Positions 34,059 through 47,787 of a DNA stretch of 64,000 bases are shown one piece after another. The position numbers were made by a program, and so were the translations under genes. Where the stretch lies: NCBI RefSeq assembly GCF_040954645.1, contig NC_092813.1, positions 19,722,235 to 19,786,234 of the forward strand, given 5' to 3'. Position 1 is the first letter of the stretch, and each line of letters begins with the position of its first letter. This DNA is from Diabrotica undecimpunctata. Its lineage: Eukaryota; Arthropoda; Insecta; Coleoptera; Chrysomelidae. The notes beneath the pieces are model-generated. The model was given only the letters and a program-made list of their open reading frames with translations, did not search any database and was not told the origin of the DNA.

Positions 34059-34098
34059 AATAAGAAAAAAGAAGTACTTGTGACTCGTTTGGAACAAA

Positions 34099-35208
<1,110 letters not shown>

Positions 35209-35209
35209 T

Positions 35210-37260
35210 ACAGGATTTAACTTGTAAATACAATACATTTTGGAGACGGCTATCGCCGTATTCCGTTTCTTCTCCGCCAATCCTCCCGGTCCAAGGCATG
35301 GTCCTCCTCCAAACCACTCGATTCCATCGCACTTCTAATTCGTTTTTGGGACCAACGTTCGTCAGGCATTCTCAATAGGTGTCCAAACCATTCTAAACCT
35401 CTTTTTTTTTTATTCTGTCAATAACCGTTTCTGTAGTATTCATGTTATTTCTTATAGATTCGTTGGTCTTCCTCTCCTTAATTAATGTTCTAGCTTTTCT
35501 TTTCAAATAATACATTTCAACTGCCAACAATCTTCTCTTTAGGTCTGCATTAATTGTTCGTAATTAAGAGCCATAACAAAGAAATAATTCAATTATGGTT
35601 TGCCGTATTCTTTTTTTGTTCCTTTTGGAAATGTTGCGATACCACCATTAGGAGTTCAGGCATCCTACAATTTTACATCCCTGATTAATTTGGTGTTTAA
35701 TTTCAGTTTTTCCCAAGCCGTTCTTATCAATAAGTGCATCTAAATACATATTTCAATTTTTCCATTTGTTTGATTTTCACGTACTTGTCTATCAACACTT
35801 TAAACCTTGCATCTGAATTCTGTAAGTGTGTTGATAAGTAAATATTCTGTTTTTTTCATGCTGACTTGTAGCCTCGATTTTACATATTTTCTGTATAGAC
35901 GCTTTATCATAAATTCTAGATCATAAGAATCTTGAGCTAAGACGACTTGGTCTTCAGCAAAGTCCAGGGAGAAGAGTACGTCATTTTCTATGGGGATTCG
36001 CATTCCCTGGCAGTGGTTTTTCCAATTTTGGACTGCTGGCTCAATATACATATAAATTAAACAGTCAGGGTGATATACTGCATCTTTGTCTTAGTTCTTT
36101 AGTTACTTTTATTGGCTCTAATAGTCTATTTCCGATTTTTAGGTAAGTAGTGTTTTCTCTTTATGCTTCTGTGATTATTCCTAAAAGGTATGAATAAATG
36201 CCGAGTTATTGTATAGCTTGCCACAATGTAAGTTTTGGAACTGTGTCATACTCCATTTCTAGGTTGATTAAGGCTAGATGTACTCCGGTACCAACCGCTA
36301 TTCTTTTTTCTATTAATTGTTGGAGTATAAATAAGTTATCAGTGCAAGATCTACGAGGCGAAAATCCACTTTGGTCTTCGCTAATTAAATGTCCTACATC
36401 ATCTTGTATTTTTCTATTTATTGTCTTTCCATACAATCTCCTGAAAGTAGGTAGGACACTTAATTCTCTGTAGCAGTTAGGATCTTTTCAAATACCTTTT
36501 TTAAAGATGGACACTTGGTGAGCGGTTTTCCATTCAGATGGTACTTTAATTTGTTGGCAGCATTGATTCATTAGAAAAGTTATTCGTTCTATTAGAAGTG
36601 GACCTCCTGCTTTAAGTAACTTTACAGCTATATTGCCAGGTACTGGAGATCGCCCGTTTTTTATTTTAATTAACGCAGTACGGACCTCAATATTAGTAGT
36701 ATTAATGGTACTATTTGTTTGTCTCTCCATACTGTATTCCTCTCTCAGATATTTCAATATGGACTCTTGGAGTAAATTTAAAAATTTATAGTAATTTTCC
36801 TACTTTTCTATAGGAATTAAGTTGTTTAAGTAGTTGTGAGTGTTTTTCTTTAGATGAGTCATAGTTCTCCATGCTTCCGTAGTCTGAGAACCACCAATAA
36901 ATTTTTTAACTTGGACACATTTTTGTTTTCAGAAATTGTTTTTTTGCTACTTTTACTTGATTGCGTATTTCTCCGTTTTCCTTTGATTTGCTACTCGATT
37001 GCTCGATGTTTTATTTGTTAGTGATTTCTTATATATTTTGTTTTTTTCTTGTATCATTTCTTTGACGTTTTCTGTCATCCATGGTGGTTCGTTATGTTTT
37101 TCGTTGCTCTCTGTTCCTAATACTTCATACCCAATTTTTTTTATTATCCTTTCGAGGTTGTTGTATTCTTGTTCTACATTTATATTTCTTTCCATCTCAG
37201 TTAGTTTATTTTCTAATCTAGATAAAATTTTTTTTAATATTGGGTTGGAATAAAAGGTGC
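35210..37260 (-). pseudogene. RTE-like LINE: RT and C-terminal region
   Basis: Minus strand: NNLERIIKKIGYEVLGTESN and EPPWMTENVKEMIQEKN (37160-37000), LIKIKNGRSPVPGNIAVKLL (36680), EWKTAHQVSIFKKG (36500), then the RT palm DQSGFSPRRSCTDNLFILQQ (36375) and HLALINLEMEYDTVPKLTLW (36270; the usual ALIDLEKAYD has lost its catalytic Asp to Asn). LEFMIKRLYRKY is near 35900. C-terminal: [59 protein letters not shown]. Frames shift repeatedly. It ends where the (TA)n tract begins. Confidence 0.8.
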
Positions 37261-37840
37261 AATTTATATCTCTGTTTTTTACTATGTAGTATTATTTTTC
37301 GCACATTTGGTGTTCTGTTTGTAGTATTATTTAAAGGGGCACAAAAATGTTTAAGAGTTATTTTTTAAAAAATTGTTTAATATAAAGATAATATAGAAAT
37401 TATTGTACAAAATTTGAGCTAATGACAGAGTTTCCCTAGATCGCAACGTCTAAATATTATTTATTTTATTTTGTTTTGTTTAGTTTTGGGTTGTAAAAAT
37501 TTTTTTTTCAAATTTTTGATACATATGGATAGTTTATTAACTCTTAAAGTTTCATTTGGAATGCTTATAATTACCGTATATTTAATATTTTCTAACTAAT
37601 GCTATTGCAAAAAAAATTTTGCTGAAATTTTAGCGTTTGTTAAGGGTCAAAATACACAACTTTGGATATAATAACAATTACTAGGTTGACTTTTTAGTAT
37701 TCGTAACGATTACTATAGAAAGCAATTAACGATTTTACGTCGATTTGCAGTTTTTAAAGCAACAAATTAATCTTATAGTTTTAGTAATAGCTATTTTAAA
37801 CCTTTTTAGGTCATAAATGATATTTTTTTATAATTTTACC
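37261..37840. other. No gene; left flank of the piggyBac element
   Basis: AT-rich with T-runs. The sequence style continues at 40255 on the other side, as expected if the piggyBac element split one older repeat. Confidence 0.45.
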
Positions 37841-37844
37841 TTAA

Positions 37845-40250
37845 CCCTTAACCACTGACATGCGGTATGCCATACCGAGCCGAAAATATATTTTGTTGTA
37901 AAACGTGTTTTATAAAAGATTCTTAGAACACGATCTGTGTACCTTGAAGTGAGGTTTAATTGTACCTGCTCTCAACTGCTGCAGTTTTAGTACACGTTTA
38001 GTCTTTGAGCTACGTTGACATAAAGTTTTCTTGCGGTATCAAGTACCGCATGTCAGTATTTACGTTTCTATAGTTAAAAGCAGTGTAGTTTATTCTTTTG
38101 CTGTTAGTATGGCAGCAAGTTCATCCAGTTGTTCTAAATTTTTTTTCTGTTTTATCTCAATGGGCTGACGAAGTACCTGGTGATTTAGAATATTTTAGTG
38201 ATAGTGATGTTGACGATGCAAGCGAAGAAGTATGTATTGAAAGTTCACACGACACCGAAAGTGAACAGTCGGAAAGTTCTGAAGACGAATATCATTTAAA
38301 TGATTATGGTAAGTCACATTTTTATGGCAACAATCGTTTTAAGTGGTCTACTACAGCACCCTCGAAAAATGTAAGAACTCCGTTACACAACCTTGTAACA
38401 AAAGTACCAGCTGTGAGGTCCAGAGATGTAAGAAACGAAACTTCATTATTTTTTTATTTTCTTATTTCTGAGGATATAATACAAGAAATACGTAAATAGA
38501 CAAATAATAAATTACGTGCAAGTCGTGAAAACTATAAAAGAATGAATAGACCAGAACTAAATGAAATTGATGAAATAGAACTAAAAGCCTTTTTGGGATT
38601 GCTTTTATACTCATCAGCTTTCAAATCCAATGACGAAGATATAAATTCTATATTTGCTACAGATGGCACTGGTAGAGATATATTCAGATGTGTTATGCCA
38701 AAAGAAAGATTTGCAATATTTCTAAAATGTTTACGTTTTGATAACCCTCTGGATAGCGAAGAAAGAAAAAAGATAGATCCAACAGCAGCCATTAGTAACA
38801 TATTTTATATATTGATATCAAATTGTCAAAAACTGTATTCCGTAGGCACATGTGTTTGTATTGATGAAATGTTGGTCGGCTTTAGGGGAAGGTGTAGGTT
38901 TAAAATGTATATGCCTAATAAGCCTGTGAAATATGGCATTAAAATAATGTGCCTGACTGATGCACGAATAAGTTACTTATACAATGCCTATATATATGAA
39001 GGCAAGGACACTGACGGAATTGGGTTATCTGAAGAAGAAAAGAAGATGAATAAACCAACTCAATCTGTTCTTCGGCTTGCTAAACCTATTTATCGAACTA
39101 ACCGTAATATCACAGCTGATAATTGGTTTAGTTCTATAGAATTAGTAAAGCAGTTAGAAGTAAAGAAGTTAACGTATGTGGGAACCCTCAAGAAAAATAA
39201 ACGGGAAATCCCTCCGGAATTCCAGCCACACCGATGTAGGCAAGTAAATTCAACTACTTACGGATTTACGAAAAGTTTATCCCTAATTTCCCATGTGCCA
39301 AAAAAATCGAGGGCTGTTTTACTTATTTCTTCGATGCACCATTCAATAGGCACAAATCAGATTACTGGAAAACCAGTAATTATAGCTCATTATAATCGTA
39401 CGAAAGGAGGTGTCGATACTTTAGATGCCAAGTGTGCCAAATATTCTGTAAAACGTCGTTCTCGCCGATGGCCACTTACTATTTTTTACCGCATCATTGA
39501 TATAGCTACTGTTAATTCGCATGTTGTGTACCAATCACTACAAGAAGATAATATGGAAAGGCTAAACTACACAAAGGAGTTGGCGAAACAATTCGTTTTA
39601 CCTCATCTACAAAGAAGACTCGAAAATCCTAGAATCCCGAGAGAATTATGATGTGGTATTGAACGAATACTAGGACAAAAACGCCAAAAAGAAGCAGATT
39701 TTGAAGAAAGGCTTGAGAAAAAGAAGACGTGTTACTTATGCCCAAGTGCATTAAAGCGAAAGACTTTTTATGTGTGCTTTTCTTGTGGAAAACCAGTGTG
39801 CTTACAGTGTACAAAGAAAAATTGCGGACCTTGCGCGCAAAATGACTAGTTATTTTATTGTAATTTTTGGTTATTGTCAGAATTTTGTATTTTAGTTTCT
39901 CGTTAAATTTAAATCATTAGTCCGTTTCTTTTGACATTATTTTACCATTTGTTAGTCACAAGTAATCAATTTTGCTTGTAATTTAGTTTATAAACGATTT
40001 TGTAGTAACGTCCACCATTTTTTTAAATATTATGCATGCATTCATAATATTCTTGAAAAAGTAAAGTTTATTTTACTTGTAGCAGTATATTATGCTACAG
40101 CAATGTGAAGAATCATTCCGTAGTTGATATAAAAAACAAATACAGTGATATAAGATAAATTCATATTAAAAACAAAGGAGAATAGGCAACGGTATGACAT
40201 ACCGCATGTCAGAGTCTACGTCCTGAAACATCCACGTCAGTAGTTAAGGG
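37845..40250 (+). mobile_element. piggyBac-superfamily transposon, nearly complete
   Basis: 2406 bp. The left terminal repeat cccttaaccactgacatg (37845-) and the inverse of the right end (ccacgtcagtagttaaggg, 40232-40250) match with two or three differences. It is flanked by ttaa (37841-37844) and ttga (40251-40254), a TTAA target duplicated and then mutated once. The motif ctgacatgcggta occurs at 37855-37867 and, inverted, at 38044-38056 and 40200-40212. Palindromes cggtatgNcataccg lie at 37863-37877 and 40190-40204. These are likely transposase-binding subterminal sites. Confidence 0.93.
38109..39849 (+). pseudogene. piggyBac transposase with three lesions
   Basis: The likely start is MAASSSSCSK (38109). 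A one-base slip in the T8 run at about 38133 then moves to the frame QWADEVPGDLEYFSDSDVDD, an acidic N-terminus. TAG at 38497-38499 and TGA at 39649-39651 are the only other breaks, giving about 580 codons, the normal length. The three catalytic Asp residues are in context: CIDEMLVGFRGRC (38860), ITADNWFSSIEL (39110), RTKGGVDTLDAKC (39400). The C-terminal Cys-rich domain is CYLCPSALKRKTFYVCFSCG, then CLQCTKKNCGPCAQ, ending at 39849. Otherwise intact, so a young copy. Confidence 0.93.
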
Positions 40251-40254
40251 TTGA

Positions 40255-41169
40255 GCATTAAGCTTTTTAATAGGAAGCAAAAAATTGAAAACATGGCATT
40301 TTTTACACAAGTTATCAATAATTCAAAAAACGCAGAAAACGTATAGGTTTTATTTATATAATATGCCTATAAAAACTAAAAAATTTGCAAATACCTAGAT
40401 CTATTACATTTCCGAGAGAAATCTTATTTTTCCGAGCTAAGAATAATACTTTGCTGACGATAATGAAAATTGTAGTGACTTCGTGAACCGCCGCGCCAAA
40501 ATACTAAAATATTAAATTTATAAGTTAATTTTTATTTCCGTTGTTATTTTAATTCTTATATTATATAATAATAATAAATAATTAAGGTAATTAAGTTAAA
40601 AACTATTGATAAGGGAGGAAACAACAATTTTATTGTAATAAAAAATACATTTTAGGTTTCTGATGTTTTAATTTCGACGTCGGAAATCGTTTTCAAAAAA
40701 CATTATTTTAAAAGTTTAGTTATTTTTAATTGTTAATATTAAACCATTTTTAAAATAATCTTTAAAAAATAAATAAATAAAAAAGAAAATAAAAAATGAA
40801 ATAAAATGATGAAAGATAAAACAAGAGAATTTAAACAAATTCATGATTTTTTGATTCATGAATTCATTGCAAAAGACACTGCTTAGTTGTTATTATTTTT
40901 AAGCGCTACCTCGATTTAAAAAAAAACATCGAAATTGATTCATTATTACCGGAGATGCATAAAATTTTTAAGCGCTTTCGAAGTCTTTATTTTTATTTTT
41001 GCAACTTCTCAGCTTATTCCCCCCACTACTTTCAAGATTAAATATTCCTTTTTTAAGACACTTTTAAATCGTTATTTAACGTTAAAAAATCAACTATTTT
41101 TATATCTGCAATGCCAATTGGTAACTTAAAGGATCGAGTGATTTATTACCTGAGTTTAAAATGTTAATG
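40255..41169. other. No gene; AT-rich flank
   Basis: A-runs and T-runs only. One GC-richer spot (gtgaaccgccgcgccaaaat near 40485). No coding signal. Confidence 0.45.
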
Positions 41170-43960
41170 TTTTTCTTCTTCTTCTTCAGCTTTTCCCTTT
41201 TCACGGGTCACTGTTCCTTACTCTTCGTCGCCACTCACTTCTGTCCATCGGGTCTTCTTTACCTAAATCGTTTTCTCTTAAGTCCTCTGCCTTCCATTTT
41301 CTCCTCGGTTTTCCTCTACCTCTCTTTACATTTTTTTTAACAGCTCTATCCTTCATTCCACATAGTTTTAATTTCTATTTCTGACATGACCAAACAATTG
41401 CAGATTTTGTTATTTAATCTTTTTTGAGACTGTAGTCACCCCATCTCTTTCCCTAATCAAGTCGTTTCTGATCCTGTCCCTTTTAGTCCTACCCAACATC
41501 CACAGTAACATTTTTATTTCAGCTAATTCCATCTTTTACTGTCTACACTTCACTGCCGTACACCAACACAGGTCTCACCACACTCTTGTATATCTTTCCT
41601 TTTAGCCTTTTTTTGAATTTTCGATCACAAAATCACCCCGCTCATTCGCTGTATCCTGTGGGAAATTTCTCAATCTAGTGTCCCATTTTCCGTTATGTAG
41701 GAGCCAAGGTATTTAAATTCTCCTGCTTGTTCTAGTTTTTCTAGAATCAATTCTATGTCTTCAACTATTCGTCTTCCTCCCAGCTACATATAATCCGTTT
41801 TCGACCTGCTAACCTTTCTTCTTCAATATCCCTTCTCCAAAATTTTCATTTTCAACTTCCCCTCCAATATTTATTTACTCTTCTCTACTAACGCGATATC
41901 ATCAGCAAAGAGCATTGACCAAGTATCCTCCTTCCTTACTTTCTCTGTCAGTACATCCATAATAAGATGAAACAAGTAAAGACTCAGTGAAAAGCCTTGA
42001 TGCAAACCAACCGTCACTCGACAACTTTCGATAAATCCGATACCGATCCTTACGTTGGTATAGGTTGCCTTACACATATTTTTCACAAGCCTTACGCACT
42101 TCTCAGGAAACCATTTGTCTCTTATACATCTGCATAGCACGTGTCTAGTAACTGTGTCGTACGCCTTCTCAAGATCTATAAATATCAAATGTATCTTTCT
42201 TTTCTTTTTGATGTATTTCTCTGTCAACTCTCACGAAGAAAACAATGCGTCTGTTGTCCTTTTACCTAGCATAAAACCAAACTGTTTTGGTTTTATGTGT
42301 TCTCTCCCAAATTTTCATCATGTTTTTAACTTTATCCCTCTGCAGTTATTACAATCCTGAATGTCCCCCCTATCTTTATATAATACTACTATCACACTCT
42401 CTCTCCATAAATTGGGCGTCATTTCTTCCTCATTTATTCTACTCATCATTTGCCACAATCTCCACAGGTATTCCATCAGGTTCTACTGGCTCACCATTAT
42501 TTATCCTATTTAACGACTTGATAACTTTATCTCTCACTATCCGCGGTATTACATTCCCATTTGGGATCCCCCATCCTCGGTCTCTCCTTTAGTATTTTTT
42601 ATTTAGCAATTTTCTGTAGTACTCATACCATCTTTGCTTTATTTCAGTATCAGTTCTTAATACTCTTTTATTCGCACTCTTAATTTGCTGCACGTGGGTC
42701 AAGTCCTTTGCTGACTTATCCCTTGCTTTAGAAATGCTGTATAACCCTTACTTCACCTCGGATGTTTCCAACTCTTTATACAGCTGTGCATACGATCTTT
42801 CAGCCCACTTTGCTTCCCTCTTTGCTACCTTGTATATATACTTATCTTCTTCTTTTTTAGATCTGTCATACCTCTTTCTAGTCTTTCTCTTCTCTATAAC
42901 TTTCTGTTGCATTTCATCGTTTCACCACCAAGTTCCTTTGTCTCTAGGAGGCCCTTTACCAGTTGTTTTTCCTAAGACTTCCTCTCCTACTCCTACCAAA
43001 ACTTGGACTATTGGCGTTTCACCAGCCATTTACCGTATCTTTTTCCTTAAGCTCTTTCAGCACTCTAGTCTTAAAGACTATTGCCAGATCTTTATCCTTT
43101 AACTTCCACCACTTTACTTTCTGGTGTTCTACTTGCTTTTCTTTCTGCCTCACCTTTATCTCCGTATCTACTATCACCGGCCGGTGTTGACTAGCTACAA
43201 ACTCACCCTTTATCACTTTACACTTGGTACTCTTTTAGCTGACTTCTTTTACACAGCATAAAATGTATCAATCTTTTCTTTTCCCTGCTACTATAGGTAA
43301 CACACTGGTCTCCAGTGTTCATAAAGAACGTATTAATAACAGCCAAATCGCATGCCACTGCAAAGTCAAACACACTATTTTCTTCAATATCTCTTATTTC
43401 CATTACCAAACCTCCATGAACTCCTTGTATTTCTGCTCTTTCTCTACCAATATGTCCATTCAAATCACCTCCAATACAATACTTTCCGTCTACAGGAATC
43501 TTGAACATCTAGCAATCAAGGGCCCACCAAAATTCTTCTTTTTCCTGTTCCCCACACCCTAACTGTGGGGCTTTTGCACATAAGATGATCACAGTGGTAT
43601 TGCCTGTATTCCGTCAGACACTTCTTATTCTAAAGCTTCTTTTTTGTTTACCCTTACAAGTTGTTCTTTTCATTTGTTGGTCAAAATAATACCTACGCCA
43701 TTTTTGCCGTGACTGTTCGAACTATAATACATTAACTTGCACCCATCTCCAAGATCTCTCGATTTATTACCTTTACAACGAGTTTCCTGCACACAAAGTA
43801 CATCAATCATTCTGCTCTATCTCATTCTTTACCTGTCATACTTCCAACGTTGAGAGTTACAAATATCAGGCAAGGCTCAGGCAAGGCCGCAACTTCGCGT
43901 TGCTTACAGGGAACGCCCTAACCTCTAAACTATTTTCCATATTCCTTTTTCCATGGTAAA
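41170..43960 (-). pseudogene. RTE-type LINE, almost full length
   Basis: Minus strand. The endonuclease is at 43870-43230: VLCVQETRCKGNKSRDLGDG, CKLMYYSSNSHGKNGVGIIL, IGGDLNGHIGRERAEIQGVH, VACDLAVINTFFMN. A linker follows (DKDLAIVFKTRVLKELKE; REAKWAERSYAQLYKELETS; HVQQIKSANKRVLRTD), then RT at 42500-41870: EPDGIPVEI, FIDLEKAYDTVTRHVLCRCI, then VGLHQGFSLSLYLFHLIMDV and MLFADDIALVEKS. The first motif and FADD are intact; LHQG replaces RQG. C-terminal: RPVLVYGSEVWTVK-like, CGMKDRAVKKNVKRGRGKPR, ENDLGKEDPMDRSEWRRRV. The 3' end has a gaagaagaagaa run at 41177-41190, typical of RTE tails. Many stops. Confidence 0.85.
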
Positions 43961-44724
43961 ATATTTTAAAGTCTTAACGTTAATATATAGTTAACAAATA
44001 TTGAATTTAAAAAAGAGATCTCGGTTAAAAATGGTTCTACAAAAACTTTCAATTTTTGAATTGGTAAAAAAATCCCAGCAAAACGAATTTCAAATCAGAA
44101 TTAAAAAATATTTATTCCTTGCAAAGTTATAAACCAAAAACCTTACAAATAAATTGAAAAATTGACAGCAACTATTTGGGGGGGGGGGGAATTGACATTT
44201 TTTTTTATTCAAAAACAATTAGTCCGTATAGAAACCTGAGATATAACTATAAAAACAGCATTTTCATCAATTTATTTATTCTTCACGATATCGAAAGCCA
44301 ACTTGTGAAACAAATTTTGAAAAGATTTATCCATTCTTCTTTATCCTCATACCCATTTTAATTTCACTGGTTTTTTCAATTATTTAAATAAATTATATAA
44401 AAAATTTTATTAAGAAAATCTAAAAAGATGTTTTCAAAACCTTTTAAAAAAAGTAAAGCCTTCTATTGGGATCACCTTTTTGATGGATCTTACAAAATAA
44501 TTTTTGGTAATTTTAATGTTTTAGTCAATGTTTAAACAATTAGTCCGTAAAACTAAACCGATCCTTTTATGAACAAATTAATACTTTTTTTGTTCGCTTA
44601 AAATAATTTGATCTCGAAAAGTTCCTAATTTGAAACCTAATACACTACAATTTTTTTATTTTGACTGACCTAGTACTACTGTCGGCGGAAAAAATAGTGG
44701 TAAAGCAATGTTAATAAAAGTGCT
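43961..44724. other. No gene; AT-rich repeat with a G12 run
   Basis: AT-rich with a run of 12 G at 44178-44189 (G-quadruplex capable only if slipped). Probably the other side of the AT-rich sequence at 40900-41169 into which the RTE inserted, but no clean duplication was found. Confidence 0.4.
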
Positions 44725-45320
44725 TTAGAAGAATGGATGGCGCAAAAATGGCCGACACTAAAATTAGGCTACGAACTAGATGTCATTTTTAAGGCAGATG
44801 AATCTCGACTTTTTTGCAATATGACACCAGACAGGACTTTACGTTCGAAGAAGAAAATTGTTCTGAAGAAAAAATGTCTGAGACTTATGATTGAGGTTGA
44901 AGCAAATATGACAGTATTCTATAAATGCCAGCTTATAGTTATTGGGAAACCTAGAAAACTAAGAGGCTTTAAAAACGTAATGCTTACTGCCGGTAACATA
45001 ATGAAAACAAGTCAGGGACGACTTCGAAAATTTTTGAAAGATATTACAATACTGGGTCGCTGAATTAAAAGCGATAACAATAAGATAGTTATCTTTTAGT
45101 TAACAATAATTATCCTGCTCATTCGGCTGTTACTAGTCTAAATCGCTTTGAATGCTTTCTTTAGGATCTTGTCATATCTTAAAAAAATAATACGCATTAT
45201 GGGTCAAATTCACTTGGAACAGGTAAAATCCTGATGAATACCTTTTATAATCTTAACTTTTCCTGAAAATAATTTTGATTGTTGCTGTTCCTTTCTGATA
45301 ACGAATTGTTGATTCCTAAC
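44725..45320 (+). pseudogene. pogo/Tigger-like transposase fragment
   Basis: EEWMAQKWPTLKLGYELDVI, FKADESRLFCNMTPDRTLRS (first catalytic Asp in ADES), TVFYKCQLIVIGKPRKLRGF, then after a break RLRKFLKDITILG. In another frame NNNYPAHSAVTSLNRFEC follows, where the family has DNCPAH, so the second catalytic Asp is Asn. Intervening codons are deleted. It is a different piece from the minus-strand pogo-like fragment at 26500-27290. Confidence 0.78.
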
Positions 45321-45737
45321 ATTCTGGCTGCCGATGTTAATCGTGTCAAAGTATTTCCAAAAGTATTTGTTATTGTATCTTATCTGTTAGAACGATTAAA
45401 CCAATAAGTGCTAACTGTTTTATTTTATTACCCATTGTTATACAGAAGACTATTGTCTATACTCTAACAAGAAAGTAAAGAGGGTGATTCACCATTAAGA
45501 ACCGATTATAGAACTGCCAACAGTTTGAAAATTTCGCAATTTTAGCGGCGTCCTTATTTCATTATTGTTTTGGAATTGAATTGAAATTACTTCCATTGTG
45601 ATCACCTTTGTCATGTTGTGGATTTCTTAATTAAAAAAGTTTTGCCTAACTATTATAAGAGTATATATACATTACTTCCTACGGTCAAAGATTTTATCTG
45701 AATTAACTTCTTAAATACACACATACCATTGGAAAAT

Positions 45738-46779
<1,042 letters not shown>

Positions 46780-47075
46780 AGCTAGAAGAGCTAGAAACAA
46801 GAAAACTGGAATACCTAGACCACGTGATGAGGGAACCAAAATATGAAATTTTGAGAGTATTATGATACAAGAATTTTTCCCTGCATCATAACACAGGAAA
46901 AGATTCAAAGAACAAGATCTGTTGACCTAAGGCAGCATTCTTGGCTGAAAATTCTACATAATTAATATCAATACAGATCAATTGATTTGTTTAGAGCAGC
47001 AAGTTCTAAAATAAAAATAGTCGTTGTGATTGCCAACCTCCGTAGGGAGACGGCACTCTAAGAAGCAGAAGAAGA
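46780..47075 (+). pseudogene. LINE 3'-end fragment
   Basis: KLEYLDHVMREPKYEILRVL near 46815, then QGRRS-like and KAAFLAENST pieces, then KIKIVVVIANLRRETAL in the frame ending near 47055, and an agaagcagaagaagagc tail. The segment gccaacctccgtagggagac is the complement of the insert at 9237-9328, so both come from one LINE family. Heavily mutated. Confidence 0.65.
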
Positions 47076-47139
47076 GCTTTTCTCCCAATGAATAACTAAA
47101 GTTAATTTTACATGACTTTGGAATTGTATCTCAAAATAT

Positions 47140-47400
47140 GTGTTCGGTGACTCGGTGACGCTTAGCCTGGATTGCGTGTGCTCGGTCACTTAGCCGACAA
47201 ATTGGCAAAATAGTTTTTCTTCTCGTCGTCGGCTAAGGGCCCGAAGGTCTGCTCAAGGGAGCCCACGCTTGTCGGTAGGTGACTTCGATGTTCAGGTTCC
47301 GCGAGCTTGGTCCTTTTGACCTACCTGAAGCATATTAGATGCCTGAAGGGCGTTTTGCCTGAACGGCTGTTCAGTCTGTGGGGCTGATCAGCATTCACTT
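47140..47400 (-). repeat. Structured block, orphan copy S3
   Basis: Matches S1 and S2 over gtgtgctcggtcact, attggcaaaat and ttctcgtcgtcggct with no LINE coding sequence nearby. The stem is longer here (47189-47198 with 47228-47237, cttagccgac/gtcggctaag), and one pair is changed on both sides relative to S1 and S2. It is either a heavily 5'-truncated LINE copy or a SINE that shares the LINE tail. Confidence 0.6.
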
Positions 47401-47787
47401 GATCTACTTTTTTATATTGTATTAGCGCTGCATGACTGCTGTAACAGTTTATTAATATACAGCTCCTAAATCTGTTTTCAGTTAAATGATTACAGTAAAA
47501 CCATTACAAGATCTTACTTTAGTTATAGAAACAATCTCGGAATGCAATTTTGACAGATAAGGAGAAAATTATGTCAGTGTGACATAATTATTTAAGCTCA
47601 ATTCAGAAATATCATGCAACAAAACGAAAAATTAATTGCCTTGATTGGACTGGGGTTATCTCCAGGTCTACATATATCAAAGTTTGGCAAAAAACAACGG
47701 TAACAAATGTACGGTAAGCATTTATTGAAGTTTTATGAATAGGATTGCCAGCACCGTCAGGTAAGGACCAGCGTATAATTGGACGTG

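Noticed and set aside
37841..40254. Domesticated host piggyBac-derived gene
   Set aside because: It keeps terminal repeats and a target duplication and has two stops and a frame slip, so it is a transposon copy rather than a co-opted gene.
44178..44189. G12 run as a G-quadruplex or regulatory site
   Set aside because: A single homopolymer in non-coding AT-rich DNA without other G-tracts; more likely slippage.
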